DNA from: Streptomyces sp. SUK 48
Lineage (GTDB): Bacteria > Actinomycetota > Actinomycetes > Streptomycetales > Streptomycetaceae
Length of the DNA stretch: 64,000 nt
Assembly (NCBI RefSeq): GCF_009650765.1
Contig: NZ_CP045740.1
Location: 5,246,001 to 5,310,000, forward strand
Direction: 5' to 3'
Part shown: one piece after another, positions 34,357 to 43,720 of the stretch
Position numbering within the stretch: position 1 is the stretch's first letter
Layout: every line of letters begins with the position of its first letter
Notes under the pieces: model-generated
The model's database searches: none
What the model was told of the DNA's origin: nothing
Seen by the model: the letters and a program-made list of their open reading frames with translations, nothing else
Position numbers and translations under genes: made by a program

Positions 34357-37300
34357 GTGGGACCACAAAGGGGATGGGCACGGCGGCTCGCGGGCTACGC
34401 CTGGCGGTATCCGAAGGACGTCGTCCTGGCCCTCGGCTCCTCGCTCGCCGGTATGGCCGTCACCGCCGTCGTCCCCCTGATCACCAAGGTGATCATCGAC
34501 GATGTGATCGGCGCCCACACCCGCTCCATGGCCCCCTGGGCCGGCGCCCTCGTCGTCGCCGCGGTGCTGGTGTACGCCGCCACCTACGTCCGCCGCTTCT
34601 ACGGCGGCCGGCTCGCCCTCGACGTCCAGCACGACCTGCGGACCGAGATGTACGACACGATCACCCGCCTCGACGGCCGCCGCCAGGACGAGCTGTCGAC
34701 CGGACAGGTCGTGGGCCGCGCCACCAGCGACCTCCAGCTGATCCAGGGCCTGCTCTTCATGCTCCCGATGACCATCGGGAACGTGCTGCTCTTCCTGGTC
34801 TCCCTGGTGATCATGGCCTGGCTGTCGCTGCCGCTGACCCTGGTCGCCCTCGCCGTCGCCCCCGCGCTCGGCTGGATCGCCCGGCGCAGCCGCAGCAAAC
34901 TGCACCCCGCCACCTGGTACGCCCAGGCCCAGGCCGCCGCCGTCGCGGGCGTGGTCGACGGCGCGGTGAGCGGCGTCCGCGTGGTCAAGGGCTTCGGCCA
35001 GGAGGCGCAGGAGACCGGCAAGCTGCGCGAGGTCGGCCGCAAGCTGTTCGCGGGCCGGCTGCGCACCATCCGCCTGAACAGCAGGTACACCCCCGCCCTC
35101 CAGTCCGTCCCGGCGCTCGGCCAGGTCGCCATGCTCGCCCTCGGCGGCTGGCTCGCGGTGCGCGGGCACATCACGCTGGGCACCTTCGTCGCCTTCTCCA
35201 CCTACCTCGCCCAGCTGGTCGGCCCGGTCCGCATGCTCGCGATGGTCCTCACCGTCGGCCAGCAGGCCCGCGCCGGCACCGAGCGCGTCCTGGAACTGAT
35301 CGACACCGAGCCGACCATGAAGGACGGCACCCGGGAGCTGCCCGCCGACGCGCCCGCCACCGTCGAGTTCGACGACGTGTCCTTCGGGTACGCCGAGGAC
35401 ACCAAGGTCCTGGACGGGCTCAGCTTCGAGATACGCGAGGGTGAGACGCTGGCCGTGGTCGGCTCCTCCGGCTCCGGCAAGTCCACCCTCTCCCTGCTCC
35501 TGCCGCGCTTCTACGACGTCACCCACGGCGCCGTCCTGATCGGCGGCCACGACGTCCGCGAGCTGACCCACTCCTCGCTGCGCGCCGCGATCGGACTGGT
35601 CCCGGAGGACTCGTTCCTCTTCTCCGACACGGTCCGTTCGAACATCGCGTACGGCCGCCCCGACGCCACCCAGGACGAGATCGAGGCCGCCGCCCGCGCC
35701 GCCCAGGCCGACCGCTTCATCCGGGAACTTCCCGAGGGCTACGACACCAAGGTCGGCGAGCACGGCCTCACCCTCTCCGGCGGCCAGCGCCAGCGCGTCG
35801 CGCTCGCCCGCGCCCTGCTCACCGACCCCCGCCTGCTGGTCCTGGACGACGCCACCTCCGCCGTGGACGCCCGCGTGGAACACGAGATCCACGAGGCGCT
35901 GAGGGAGGTCATGCGCGGCCGCACGGCCGGCCCCTCGCCCGACCACCACCCCTCAACGAGCGCCGGCGCGCGCACCACCTTGTTGATCGCCCACCGCCGC
36001 TCCACCCTGAACCTCGCGGACCGCATCGCCGTCCTCGACCGTGGCCGGCTCGCCGACCTCGGCACCCACGAGGAGCTCCAGCGGCGCTCCGCCCTCTACC
36101 GCAGGCTGCTGACCGACCCGGACGAACTGGGCGGCGTCTCCCCGGGCCACACGCTCCCGGACGAGCCGGTCGAGGACGACAGCCTGCGCGCCGAGCTGGA
36201 CGCGGAGTACGACGCCGAGCGCGGCGTCACCCCCCATCTGTGGACCGGCGACCGCGCGCCGAAGGACATGGCGCTGGCCGGGACCCCCGCCACCCCCGCA
36301 CTCCTCGCCCAGGTCGACGCCCTGCCCCCGGCCACCGACACCCCCGATGTCGACGAGGACAAGGCGGTGCGCCCCGAGGACTCCTACGGACTGCGCCGGC
36401 TGCTGCACGGCTTCGGGCTGCCGCTGCTGGTCAGCCTGGCGCTGGTCGCCGTCGACGCGGGCGCGAGCCTGGTGCTGCCGGTGCTGATCCGGCACGGCAT
36501 CGACGCGGGCGTCACCCAGCTGGCCATCGGCGCCGTCTGGTCGGCCTCGCTGCTCGCCCTGCTGGTGGTGCTGGTGCAGTGGGCCGCGCAGATCGGCGAG
36601 ACCCGGATGACCGGCCGTACCGGCGAACGCGTCCTCTACACGCTCCGGCTCAAGATCTTCGCGCACCTCCAGCGGCTCGGCCTCGACTACTACGAGCGCG
36701 AGCTGACCGGCCGGGTGATGACCCGCATGACCACCGACGTCGACGCGCTGAGCACCTTCCTGCAAACCGGCCTGGTCACCGCGTTCGTCTCGGTCGTCAC
36801 CTTCTTCGGCATCATGGTCGTCCTGCTGGTGATCGACGTGCAGCTCGCCCTGGTCGTCTTCATCACGCTGCCCCCGCTGATCATCGCCACCTTCTTCTTC
36901 CGCCGGGCCAGCGTGAAGGCGTACGAGCTCGCCCGTGAGCGGGTCTCGGCGGTCAACGCCGACCTCCAGGAGTCGGTGTCCGGGCTGCGGATCGTGCAGG
37001 CGTTCCGCCGCGAGCGGGACGGCGGGCGGCGGTTCGCCGGGCGCAGCGACGGCTACCGTGCCGCCCGGCTGCGCGGCCAGTGGCTGATATCGGTCTACTT
37101 CCCGTTCGTGCAGCTGCTGTCCTCCCTCGCCGCGGCCGCCGTGCTGATCGCGGGCGCGGGCCGGGTGGAGGCCGCCACCCTCACCACCGGCGCGCTGGTC
37201 GCCTACCTCCTCTACATCGACCTCTTCTTCGCCCCCGTGCAGCAGCTGTCCCAGGTCTTCGACGGCTACCAGCAGGCCACCGTCTCCCTCGGCCGCATCC

Positions 37301-38127
37301 AGGAACTGCTGCGCGAGCCGACGTCCACGAAGGAGGCCGAACAGCCGCGTGCCGTCACGTCGTTGCGCGGTGACATCGCCTTCGAGGGCGTGCGCTTCGC
37401 GTACGGCGACGACGAAGCCGCCCTCGCCGACGTCGAGTTGACGATCCCCGCGGGCCAGACGGTCGCCTTCGTCGGCGAGACCGGCGCCGGAAAGTCCACG
37501 CTGGTCAAGCTGGTGGCCCGGTTCTACGACCCGACGGACGGGCGGGTCACGGTCGACGGCACCGATCTGCGCGACCTGGACCTGACCGCCTACCGGCACC
37601 GGCTCGGCGTGGTGCCGCAGGAGGCGTACCTGTTCCCGGGCACCGTCCGCGACGCCATCGCCTACGGCCGCCCCGGCGCCACCGACGCCGAGGTGGAGGC
37701 GGCCGCGCGGGCGGTCGGCGCGCACGAGATGATCGCCACCCTCGACGGCGGCTATCTGCACGAGGTCGCCGAGCGCGGCCGCAACCTCTCGGCGGGCCAG
37801 CGCCAGCTGATCGCGCTCGCCCGCGCCGAACTGGTCGACCCGGACATCCTGCTCCTGGACGAGGCCACGGCCGCGCTGGACCTGGCCACGGAGGCCCAGG
37901 TCAACCAGGCCACCGACCGTCTGGCGGGCCGTCGTACCACGCTGGTGGTCGCCCACCGGCTGACCACCGCCGCCCGCGCCGACCGGGTGGTGGTGATGGA
38001 CCGCGGCCGGGTCGCCGAGGACGGCACCCACGAGGAACTGCTCGCCCTGGGCGGCCGCTACGCCGAGCTGTGGCGAACCTTCGCCGGGCGCGCCGAGCCG
38101 GAGGAGCCGGTCGGCGCGGTCCGCTGA
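34357..38127 (+). CDS. Fused two-module ABC exporter (TMD-NBD-TMD-NBD)
   Basis: A 1256-residue single-chain ABC exporter with two complete half-transporters, each with about six membrane helices (about 20-310 and 690-960). NBD1 has Walker A 'GSSGSGKST' (369-377), signature 'LSGGQ' (473-477), and Walker B 'LLVLDDATS' with Asp498 replacing the catalytic Glu. NBD2 has 'GETGAGKST' (1040-1048), 'LSAGQ' (1144-1148) and 'ILLLDEATA' with Glu1169. So one ATP site is degenerate, as in heterodimeric exporters such as TmrAB or LmrCD, but here both halves are one protein. GTG 34357 has GGGAGG seven bases upstream; a longer in-frame start at 34294 is unlikely. The substrate is unknown, probably a lipophilic compound. 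Confidence 0.92.
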   Translation: MGPQRGWARRLAGYAWRYPKDVVLALGSSLAGMAVTAVVPLITKVIIDDVIGAHTRSMAPWAGALVVAAVLVYAATYVRRFYGGRLALDVQHDLRTEMYDTITRLDGRRQDELSTGQVVGRATSDLQLIQGLLFMLPMTIGNVLLFLVSLVIMAWLSLPLTLVALAVAPALGWIARRSRSKLHPATWYAQAQAAAVAGVVDGAVSGVRVVKGFGQEAQETGKLREVGRKLFAGRLRTIRLNSRYTPALQSVPALGQVAMLALGGWLAVRGHITLGTFVAFSTYLAQLVGPVRMLAMVLTVGQQARAGTERVLELIDTEPTMKDGTRELPADAPATVEFDDVSFGYAEDTKVLDGLSFEIREGETLAVVGSSGSGKSTLSLLLPRFYDVTHGAVLIGGHDVRELTHSSLRAAIGLVPEDSFLFSDTVRSNIAYGRPDATQDEIEAAARAAQADRFIRELPEGYDTKVGEHGLTLSGGQRQRVALARALLTDPRLLVLDDATSAVDARVEHEIHEALREVMRGRTAGPSPDHHPSTSAGARTTLLIAHRRSTLNLADRIAVLDRGRLADLGTHEELQRRSALYRRLLTDPDELGGVSPGHTLPDEPVEDDSLRAELDAEYDAERGVTPHLWTGDRAPKDMALAGTPATPALLAQVDALPPATDTPDVDEDKAVRPEDSYGLRRLLHGFGLPLLVSLALVAVDAGASLVLPVLIRHGIDAGVTQLAIGAVWSASLLALLVVLVQWAAQIGETRMTGRTGERVLYTLRLKIFAHLQRLGLDYYERELTGRVMTRMTTDVDALSTFLQTGLVTAFVSVVTFFGIMVVLLVIDVQLALVVFITLPPLIIATFFFRRASVKAYELARERVSAVNADLQESVSGLRIVQAFRRERDGGRRFAGRSDGYRAARLRGQWLISVYFPFVQLLSSLAAAAVLIAGAGRVEAATLTTGALVAYLLYIDLFFAPVQQLSQVFDGYQQATVSLGRIQELLREPTSTKEAEQPRAVTSLRGDIAFEGVRFAYGDDEAALADVELTIPAGQTVAFVGETGAGKSTLVKLVARFYDPTDGRVTVDGTDLRDLDLTAYRHRLGVVPQEAYLFPGTVRDAIAYGRPGATDAEVEAAARAVGAHEMIATLDGGYLHEVAERGRNLSAGQRQLIALARAELVDPDILLLDEATAALDLATEAQVNQATDRLAGRRTTLVVAHRLTTAARADRVVVMDRGRVAEDGTHEELLALGGRYAELWRTFAGRAEPEEPVGAVR

Positions 38128-38241
38128 GCCCGCCGGTCCGTGAAGATGACGATCGTGCAACCATCCGGCATACCCCCTGCGTCGTACATGCGTACGGCCG
38201 CCGGGGGACGGCCTGGACGCATTTTCGGGGAGGACGAACAC

Positions 38242-38631
38242 GTGGATAGTGGTGCGATACGCCGGCGTCTCACGCTCGGCCCGGCCCTGCTGGCCGCGGC
38301 CGGACTGCTGGCCTTCGCGGCCTCCGGCACCGCGCAGGCGGCGCCCAGCAGTTGCTCGGGGGACCAGGTCAGAACCCTCTCCTTCGGCTCCGGTGTCACC
38401 CGCGTCTACCGGCAGGGCGACTACGTCTGCGCCATGACCCTCGCCCGCAGCCCCGGCACCGTCCGTGCGATGTCGGTCAGCGTCCAGGCCCGCGGCAGCC
38501 GTCCGGCCAGGGACGCCGGCCACTTCCTGAGCCACGCCGGGCCGGTGACCGTGCACGCCGGGCACCGCTGCGTCTGGATCCGCGGCACGGTCGGCCAGAA
38601 CAGCGTCAGCTCGGGCTGGATCCTCTGCTGA
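38242..38631 (+). CDS. Small secreted protein with four cysteines
   Basis: A 129-residue exported protein from GTG 38242 (GGGGAGGA seven bases upstream). Residues 1 to about 35 are a signal peptide ('LTLGPALLAAAGLLAFAASG', ending 'AQA-AP'). The mature part has about 94 residues and exactly four Cys ('SSCSG', 'YVCAM', 'HRCVW', and the last residue), enough for two disulfides. It looks like a compact beta-rich extracellular domain. I do not recognise a family. It stands alone between the exporter and the GH3 gene. Confidence 0.7.
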   Translation: MDSGAIRRRLTLGPALLAAAGLLAFAASGTAQAAPSSCSGDQVRTLSFGSGVTRVYRQGDYVCAMTLARSPGTVRAMSVSVQARGSRPARDAGHFLSHAGPVTVHAGHRCVWIRGTVGQNSVSSGWILC

Positions 38632-38671
38632 ACCGCCGCCCGCGTCGACACGCTGACCGCTGTGCGTTCCC

Positions 38672-38718
38672 TTGACGGAAAGAAACTTCCCGGATATTGG
38701 TGACTCCTTGGAAGTTTC
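38672..38718 (+). promoter_or_regulatory. Promoter and operator-like inverted repeat before the GH3 gene
   Basis: TTGACG at 38672-38677 and TATTGG at 38695-38700, 17 bases apart, could be a vegetative promoter. GAAACTTCC (38682-38690) and GGAAGTTTC (38710-38718) are perfect nine-base inverted arms that span the -10 region, so a bound repressor would block transcription. The start codon follows at 38751. Confidence 0.55.
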
Positions 38719-38750
38719 CTTCAGCAGTTCTCCTCTGGGAAGGAGCGCAC

Positions 38751-40673
38751 GTGCCCGACACCAGCACGGGAAGCGACACCAGCAAGAGAGGCACAGGAAA
38801 CACCGGGGGCGAGGGCGGCGGGGCCCGGCTGTCCCGGCGTACCGTCCTCGCCGCGGGGGCCGGCCTCACCGCCGCGCTGACCGTGCCGGCCACGGCCCGC
38901 GCCGCCACCCCCGACGAGCGCCGCCTCAAGGCCCTGATCTCCAGGATGTCGCTGCCGGAGAAGGTCGGCCAGCTCTTCGTGATGCGGGTCTACGGCGCCT
39001 CCGCCACCGCCCCCGACCAGGCCGACATCGACGCCAACCTCGGCGAGCTGGGCGTGCGCACCGCGGCCGAGCTGATCCGGAAGTACCGGGTCGGCGGGAT
39101 CATCTACTTCACCTGGGCCCACAACACCCAGAACCCGCACCAGATCGCGGACCTCTCCAACGGCATCCAGAAGGCGTCCCTGGACCAGCCGCGCGGCCTG
39201 CCGATGCTGATCGCCACCGACCAGGAGCACGGCGCGGTGTGCCGGGTGGGCGAACCCGCCACGCTGTTCCCCGGCGCCATGGCGATCGGCGCGGGAGCGA
39301 AAGGGCGCGAAGCGCTTGCCCGGCAGGGTGGCGGCGGGAGAGGGGTGGGCGGTCCGGCCGCCGACGCGCGCACCCTGGGCCGGATCTCCGGCACCGAACT
39401 GCGCGCCCTCGGCATCAACCAGGACTACTCGCCCGATGCCGACGTGAACGTGAACCCGGCCAACCCGGTGATCGGGGTCCGCTCCTTCGGCGCCGACCCG
39501 GCGGCGGTAGCGGAGCTGGTCGCGGCCGAGGTGGAGGGCTACCGGTCCGCCGGGGTCGCCGCCACCGCCAAGCACTTCCCGGGGCACGGGGACACCGCCG
39601 TCGACAGCCACTACGGCTTCCCGGTCATCACCCACAGCCGGGAGCTGTGGGAGAAGCTGGACGCGGTGCCGTTCCGGTCGGCGATCGCGGCGGGCATCGA
39701 CTCGGTCATGACCGCGCACATCGAGTTCCCGGCCCTGGACGACTCCGGCGACCCGGCCACCCTCTCCAAGCCCATCCTCACCGGCATCCTGCGCGGCGAA
39801 CTCGGCTACGACGGCGTGGTGATCACCGACTCCCTCGGCATGGAGGGCGTGCGCACCAAGTACGGCGACGACCGGGTGCCGGTGCTCGCGCTGAAGGCCG
39901 GCGTGGACCAGCTGCTCAACCCGCCGTCCATCGACACGGCCTGGAACGCGGTCCTGAAGGCCGTCCAGGACGGCGAGCTGACCGAGGCCCGCCTCGATGA
40001 GTCCATCCTGCGCATCCTGCGGCTGAAGTCCCGGCTGGGCCTGTTCGACCGGGCCTTCGTGGACCGCAGGGGCGTGGACCGCCTGGTCGGCGCCAAGTCC
40101 CATCTGGCCGCGGCCGACCGGATCGCCGAGCGCACGACGACCCTGCTGGTCAACGAGGGCGCGATCCTGCCCCTCGACCGGCACCGGGAACCCCGCCTGC
40201 TGGTGGTCGGCGCCGACCCGGACTCCCCGTCCGGCACCACGGGCCCGCCGACCCGCGTTCTGGCCGCCGCCCTCACGGAGGCGGGCTTCACCGCCACCGC
40301 GCTGCCGACCGGTACGAGCCCCTCCGCGGCGGTCATCGACCAGGCGGTGGCCGCCGCCCAGGACGCGGACGCGGTGGTGGTCGGCACCTACAACGTGAGC
40401 GCGGGCAGCTCCCAGCGGACCCTGGTGGAACGCCTGCTGGCGACCGGCAGGCCGGTGGTGGCGCTCGCCGTGCGCAATCCGTACGACGTGGCCCAACTCC
40501 CGTCGGTCCGGGCCTTCCTGGCGTCGTACTGCTGGACCGACGTCGAACTCCGGGCCGCCGCACGGGTGATCGCGGGCCGTGTCGCACCGCGCGGCAAGCT
40601 CCCGGTGCCGGTGCAGCGGGCCGACGACCCGACGAAGATCCTGTACCCGATCGGCCACGGCCTGACGTACTAG
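38751..40673 (+). CDS. Tat-exported GH3 beta-N-acetylglucosaminidase (NagZ-like)
   Basis: A 640-residue glycoside hydrolase family 3 enzyme. GTG 38751 has GGGAAGGAG upstream. A Tat signal 'LSRRTVLAAGAGLTAALTV' lies at about residues 29-55. The NagZ-type loop 'KHFPGHGDTAVDSHYGFP' (residues 274-291) has the Asp285-His287 acid/base dyad, and 'VVITDSLGM' holds the nucleophile Asp360. A C-terminal alpha/beta domain follows. Expected action is release of N-acetylglucosamine from wall fragments or chitin outside the cell. Between 'MAIGAG' and 'ADARTLGRISG' there is an extra Gly-rich stretch of about 20 residues that I do not remember from relatives. It adds an in-frame loop near residue 185. Confidence 0.9.
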   Translation: MPDTSTGSDTSKRGTGNTGGEGGGARLSRRTVLAAGAGLTAALTVPATARAATPDERRLKALISRMSLPEKVGQLFVMRVYGASATAPDQADIDANLGELGVRTAAELIRKYRVGGIIYFTWAHNTQNPHQIADLSNGIQKASLDQPRGLPMLIATDQEHGAVCRVGEPATLFPGAMAIGAGAKGREALARQGGGGRGVGGPAADARTLGRISGTELRALGINQDYSPDADVNVNPANPVIGVRSFGADPAAVAELVAAEVEGYRSAGVAATAKHFPGHGDTAVDSHYGFPVITHSRELWEKLDAVPFRSAIAAGIDSVMTAHIEFPALDDSGDPATLSKPILTGILRGELGYDGVVITDSLGMEGVRTKYGDDRVPVLALKAGVDQLLNPPSIDTAWNAVLKAVQDGELTEARLDESILRILRLKSRLGLFDRAFVDRRGVDRLVGAKSHLAAADRIAERTTTLLVNEGAILPLDRHREPRLLVVGADPDSPSGTTGPPTRVLAAALTEAGFTATALPTGTSPSAAVIDQAVAAAQDADAVVVGTYNVSAGSSQRTLVERLLATGRPVVALAVRNPYDVAQLPSVRAFLASYCWTDVELRAAARVIAGRVAPRGKLPVPVQRADDPTKILYPIGHGLTY

Positions 40674-40736
40674 GACGGACGGGGGCGGGCCTCCACCGGG
40701 GTGCGCCCCGCCGGGCCGCACCCGCCGGCCCGCCGG

Positions 40737-41531
40737 CTACGCCGCCTCGCCGAGCAGTCGTACGAGGTGCTCGCGGCCCGCGGCGAGCAGGCCGGGCAGC
40801 GGGGCGGCCCGCTCGTACCACCGCTTCTCGTACTCCCAGCACAGCCAGCCGTCCCAGCCGCCCCGGCTGAGCACCTCCACGCACTCGGTGAGCGGCAGCA
40901 CGCCCGCGCCGAGCGGCAGCGGGGTGCTGTCCTCGGCCGAGGCGATGTCCTTGACCTGCACATATCCCAGCTGCGGGGCGAGCGCCGCGTATGTCTGCGC
41001 GGGCTGCTCGCCGCCCAGCCAGGTGTGCATCACATCCCACAGCGCCCCCACCCGCCGATGCCCCACCGGGCCGAGCACCCGGATGGCGTCGGCGCCGGTG
41101 CGGTGCGAGTCATGGGTCTCCAGCAGGATGCGCACCCCGAGCGCGGACGCGTCCTCGGCGGCGGTCCCGAGCCGCCGGGCGGCGATCGCGTCGGCCTCCT
41201 CGTGACCGCCCTCCCCGCCGGGGAAGACGCGGACGAAGGGCGCGCCGAGATCGTGGGCGAGCCGGAGCAGCTCCCGCAGCTCGCCGAGCACGGGCGCGTC
41301 GTCACCGGGCGCGGCGACCCGCGCGTACCCGGCCACGCACAGCGGTTCGATGCCCGAATTCCTGAACAGGGCGGCGGTGTCGGCGCGTTCGGCGGGGGAG
41401 AGGCCGGGGTGGACCGGTTCCTCGGGGTGGGCGCGCAGTTCGACGCCGTGGTAGCCGTGCTCGGACGCGAGCGCCAGGACGTCCGGGACGGGCAGGCCGG
41501 GGACACCGAGAGTGGAGAACGCCAGCTTCAT
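40737..41531 (-). CDS. Sugar phosphate isomerase/epimerase (xylose-isomerase-like TIM barrel)
   Basis: A 264-residue AP-endonuclease-2-like TIM barrel. 'MKLAFSTLGVPGLPVPDVL' is a typical first strand. 'HGVELRAHPEEP', 'RILLETHDSHRTG' and 'LWDVMHTWLGG' supply the metal-ligand Glu, Asp and His residues, and 'WLCWEYEKRW' the last Glu. Substrate is unknown. It is convergent with the GH3 gene and separated from the next gene by 189 bases, so it appears to be a single-gene unit. Confidence 0.85.
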   Translation of the reverse strand: MKLAFSTLGVPGLPVPDVLALASEHGYHGVELRAHPEEPVHPGLSPAERADTAALFRNSGIEPLCVAGYARVAAPGDDAPVLGELRELLRLAHDLGAPFVRVFPGGEGGHEEADAIAARRLGTAAEDASALGVRILLETHDSHRTGADAIRVLGPVGHRRVGALWDVMHTWLGGEQPAQTYAALAPQLGYVQVKDIASAEDSTPLPLGAGVLPLTECVEVLSRGGWDGWLCWEYEKRWYERAAPLPGLLAAGREHLVRLLGEAA

Positions 41532-41720
41532 GCCTCGGCACCCTACTCGACGGGCCCGCGCCGCCCGCCCCGTCTCGGCATAAGCCGCAATGTCATGACT
41601 TCCCTAAAGGGACCCCAGGTGTTGGCCGTGTTTTCACCACCGAGCTCTGCCGTACCGATCGGCTTGGGTAGAGAGTGTCTGCTGGTCTGGTCCACGAGAA
41701 CCCCTCAAGAAGGGCAATTC

Positions 41721-43148
41721 ATGGCAGAGTTGACTCGACGCAGACTCATCGGCTCGGGCGCCGGCGCGCTGGGCGGCGCGGCGGCCCTCTCGCTCCTCCC
41801 GCCGAGCGTCCAGAAGGCGGTCGCCGCCGACGCGCCCAGGCACAGCTCGCTGCGGGACATCGAGCACGTCGTCCTGCTGATGCAGGAGAACCGGTCCTTC
41901 GACCACTACTTCGGCACGCTCTCCGGCGTACGCGGCTTCGCCGACCCGCGCGCGCGGCGGCTCGACACCGGACGCAGCGTCTTCTACCAGCCGGACGCCG
42001 AGAACCCGAAGGGCTATCTGCTCCCCTTCCACCTGGACACCCACAAGTCCAGCGCCCAGGCCATCCCGTCCACCAGCCACGCCTGGTCGGTGCAGCACCA
42101 GGCGCTGAACGGCGGCAAGATGGACCAGTGGCTGCCCGCCCACCGCAAGGCCGACGGGGTCAACGGCCCCTATGTCATGGGGTACTACACGCGCGAGGAC
42201 ATCCCGTTCCAGTTCGCGCTCGCGGAGACCTTCACCATCTGCGACAACTACTTCTGCTCGGTCCTCGGCCCCACCTGGCCCAACCGCCTGATGTGGATGA
42301 CCGGTTCGATCGACCCGGGCGGCACCCAGGGCGGCCCGATCATCAGCAACTCGGCCCCGACGCCGTACCGCTGGACGACGTACGCGGAGCGCCTCCAGGC
42401 GGCCGGGGTCAGCTGGAAGGTCTACCAGCAGGACGACGACTACGGCTGCAACCTGCTGGAGCAGTTCGCCACCTTCAAGAACGCCCAGCCCGGCTCCGAC
42501 CTCTACGAGCGCGGGGTGCGTCCGCAGCCCGAGGGCACCTTCGAGGACGACGCCCGCAACGACCGGCTGCCGGCGGTGAGCTGGATCATGCCGACCAGCT
42601 ACCAGTCGGAGCACCCGGACTATCTGCCCGCCGCGGGCGCGGACTTCGTGGCGTCGAAGATCGAGGCGATCGCCGCCAACCCGAAGGTGTGGCGCAAGAC
42701 GGCCTTCATCCTCAACTACGACGAGAACGACGGCCTGTTCGACCATGTCGTGCCGCCCACCCCGCCCGCCGGGACCGAGGACGAGTTCATCGGCGGGCTG
42801 CCGATCGGCGGCGGCTTCCGGGTCCCGGCGATCATCATCTCGCCCTGGACCGTGGGCGGCTGGGTCGCCACCGAAGCCTTCGACCACACCTCGGCCCTCC
42901 AGTTCCTGGAGCGCTTCACCGGGGTCGAGGAGCCGAACGTGAGCGACTGGCGGCGCGACACCTTCGGCGACCTCGCCAGTGCCTTCCGCTTCTCCCGGAC
43001 CGTCCCGCGCGCACCCCGGCTGCCCGATGACACGGCGGAGCAGCTGGAGAAGGCGAAGGAGGAGGTGGCGACGCTGCCCGCGCCGCGCCTGCCCGACGCC
43101 GACCAGACATTCCCCCACCAGGAACGGGGCCACCGCCCGCAGGTCTGA
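41721..43148 (+). CDS. Tat-exported phospholipase C / phosphoesterase
   Basis: A 475-residue member of the bacterial phosphoesterase (phospholipase C, acid phosphatase AcpA) family. ATG 41721 follows AAGAAGG. The N-terminus 'TRRRLIGSGAGALGGAAAL' is a twin-arginine signal. The catalytic blocks are present: 'IEHVVLLMQENRSFDHYFGT' with the nucleophile region, 'GPTWPNRLMWMTG', 'SYQSEHP', and 'FILNYDENDGLFDHVVPP' with metal-binding Asp and His. It is shorter than haemolytic PlcH types and lacks their C-terminal repeats. It probably releases phosphate from phospholipids or other esters outside the cell. Confidence 0.88.
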   Translation: MAELTRRRLIGSGAGALGGAAALSLLPPSVQKAVAADAPRHSSLRDIEHVVLLMQENRSFDHYFGTLSGVRGFADPRARRLDTGRSVFYQPDAENPKGYLLPFHLDTHKSSAQAIPSTSHAWSVQHQALNGGKMDQWLPAHRKADGVNGPYVMGYYTREDIPFQFALAETFTICDNYFCSVLGPTWPNRLMWMTGSIDPGGTQGGPIISNSAPTPYRWTTYAERLQAAGVSWKVYQQDDDYGCNLLEQFATFKNAQPGSDLYERGVRPQPEGTFEDDARNDRLPAVSWIMPTSYQSEHPDYLPAAGADFVASKIEAIAANPKVWRKTAFILNYDENDGLFDHVVPPTPPAGTEDEFIGGLPIGGGFRVPAIIISPWTVGGWVATEAFDHTSALQFLERFTGVEEPNVSDWRRDTFGDLASAFRFSRTVPRAPRLPDDTAEQLEKAKEEVATLPAPRLPDADQTFPHQERGHRPQV

Positions 43149-43438
43149 GAACGGAGGCGGCCCGGGACGGCCGGACTCGTCCCCCGCCCCGGCCCGCCCC
43201 GCTTCCCACGCCCGCATGAGGAGGCGCGACCCACCGCCACGGACATCCGGCGCCGCCCTTCGCCCACCGTCCCGCCCCGGCGTCTCCGCAGTCCGCCGGC
43301 CGCTGGTGTGCCCGCGTGCCGGGCCTTGCCATGCCGGACCGGCATGCCGGGTCTGTGCCCGCACCGGCAGGGCAGGTCCGCCCGCCAGACGCCCTTCCAC
43401 CCCCTCGACGCCCCTCCCCGGCCACCCAAGCCCCCTCA
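43149..43438. other. Gene-free stretch between plc and the minisatellite
   Basis: The region is C-rich with no credible gene on either strand and no clear hairpin terminator. It passes gradually into the tandem repeat that starts near 43439. Confidence 0.5.
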
Positions 43439-43720
43439 GCCCCGCGCCCTGTCGGCCCCGCGCTCCGTCGGTCCCGCGCCCTGTCGGCCTCGCGCCTGTC
43501 GGCCCGCGCTCTCTCGGCCTCGCGCCTGTCGGTCCCTTGCCCTGTTGGTCCCGCGCTCCGTCGGTCCGCGCCCTGTCGGTCCCGCGCTCCCTCAGCCCCG
43601 CGCCCCCTCAGCCCCGTGCTCTCTCGGTCCCGGGCTCCCTCGGCCTCGCGCCTCTCCGTCACGCGCCCCCTCAGCCTCTCGGCCTCGCGCCCTCTCGGTC
43701 CCGCCCCTCAGCCCCGTGCC
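43439..43720. repeat. Degenerate minisatellite, 16-base unit, about 18 copies
   Basis: The sequence is a run of imperfect units near the form GYCCCGCGCYCYSTCG, with some units one or more bases short. It spans about 280 bases between two convergent genes and overlaps the last codons of the LacI gene ('GVARG' and its stop). There are no unique spacers between units, so it is not a CRISPR. Unit number is likely to vary between strains by slippage. Confidence 0.7.

Noticed and set aside
35953..38565. An 870-codon open frame antisense to the ABC exporter
   Set aside because: The exporter on the plus strand has all motifs; the reverse frame is a compositional shadow.
43439..43720. CRISPR array
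   Set aside because: Units are contiguous and degenerate, without unique spacers, and there are no cas genes.
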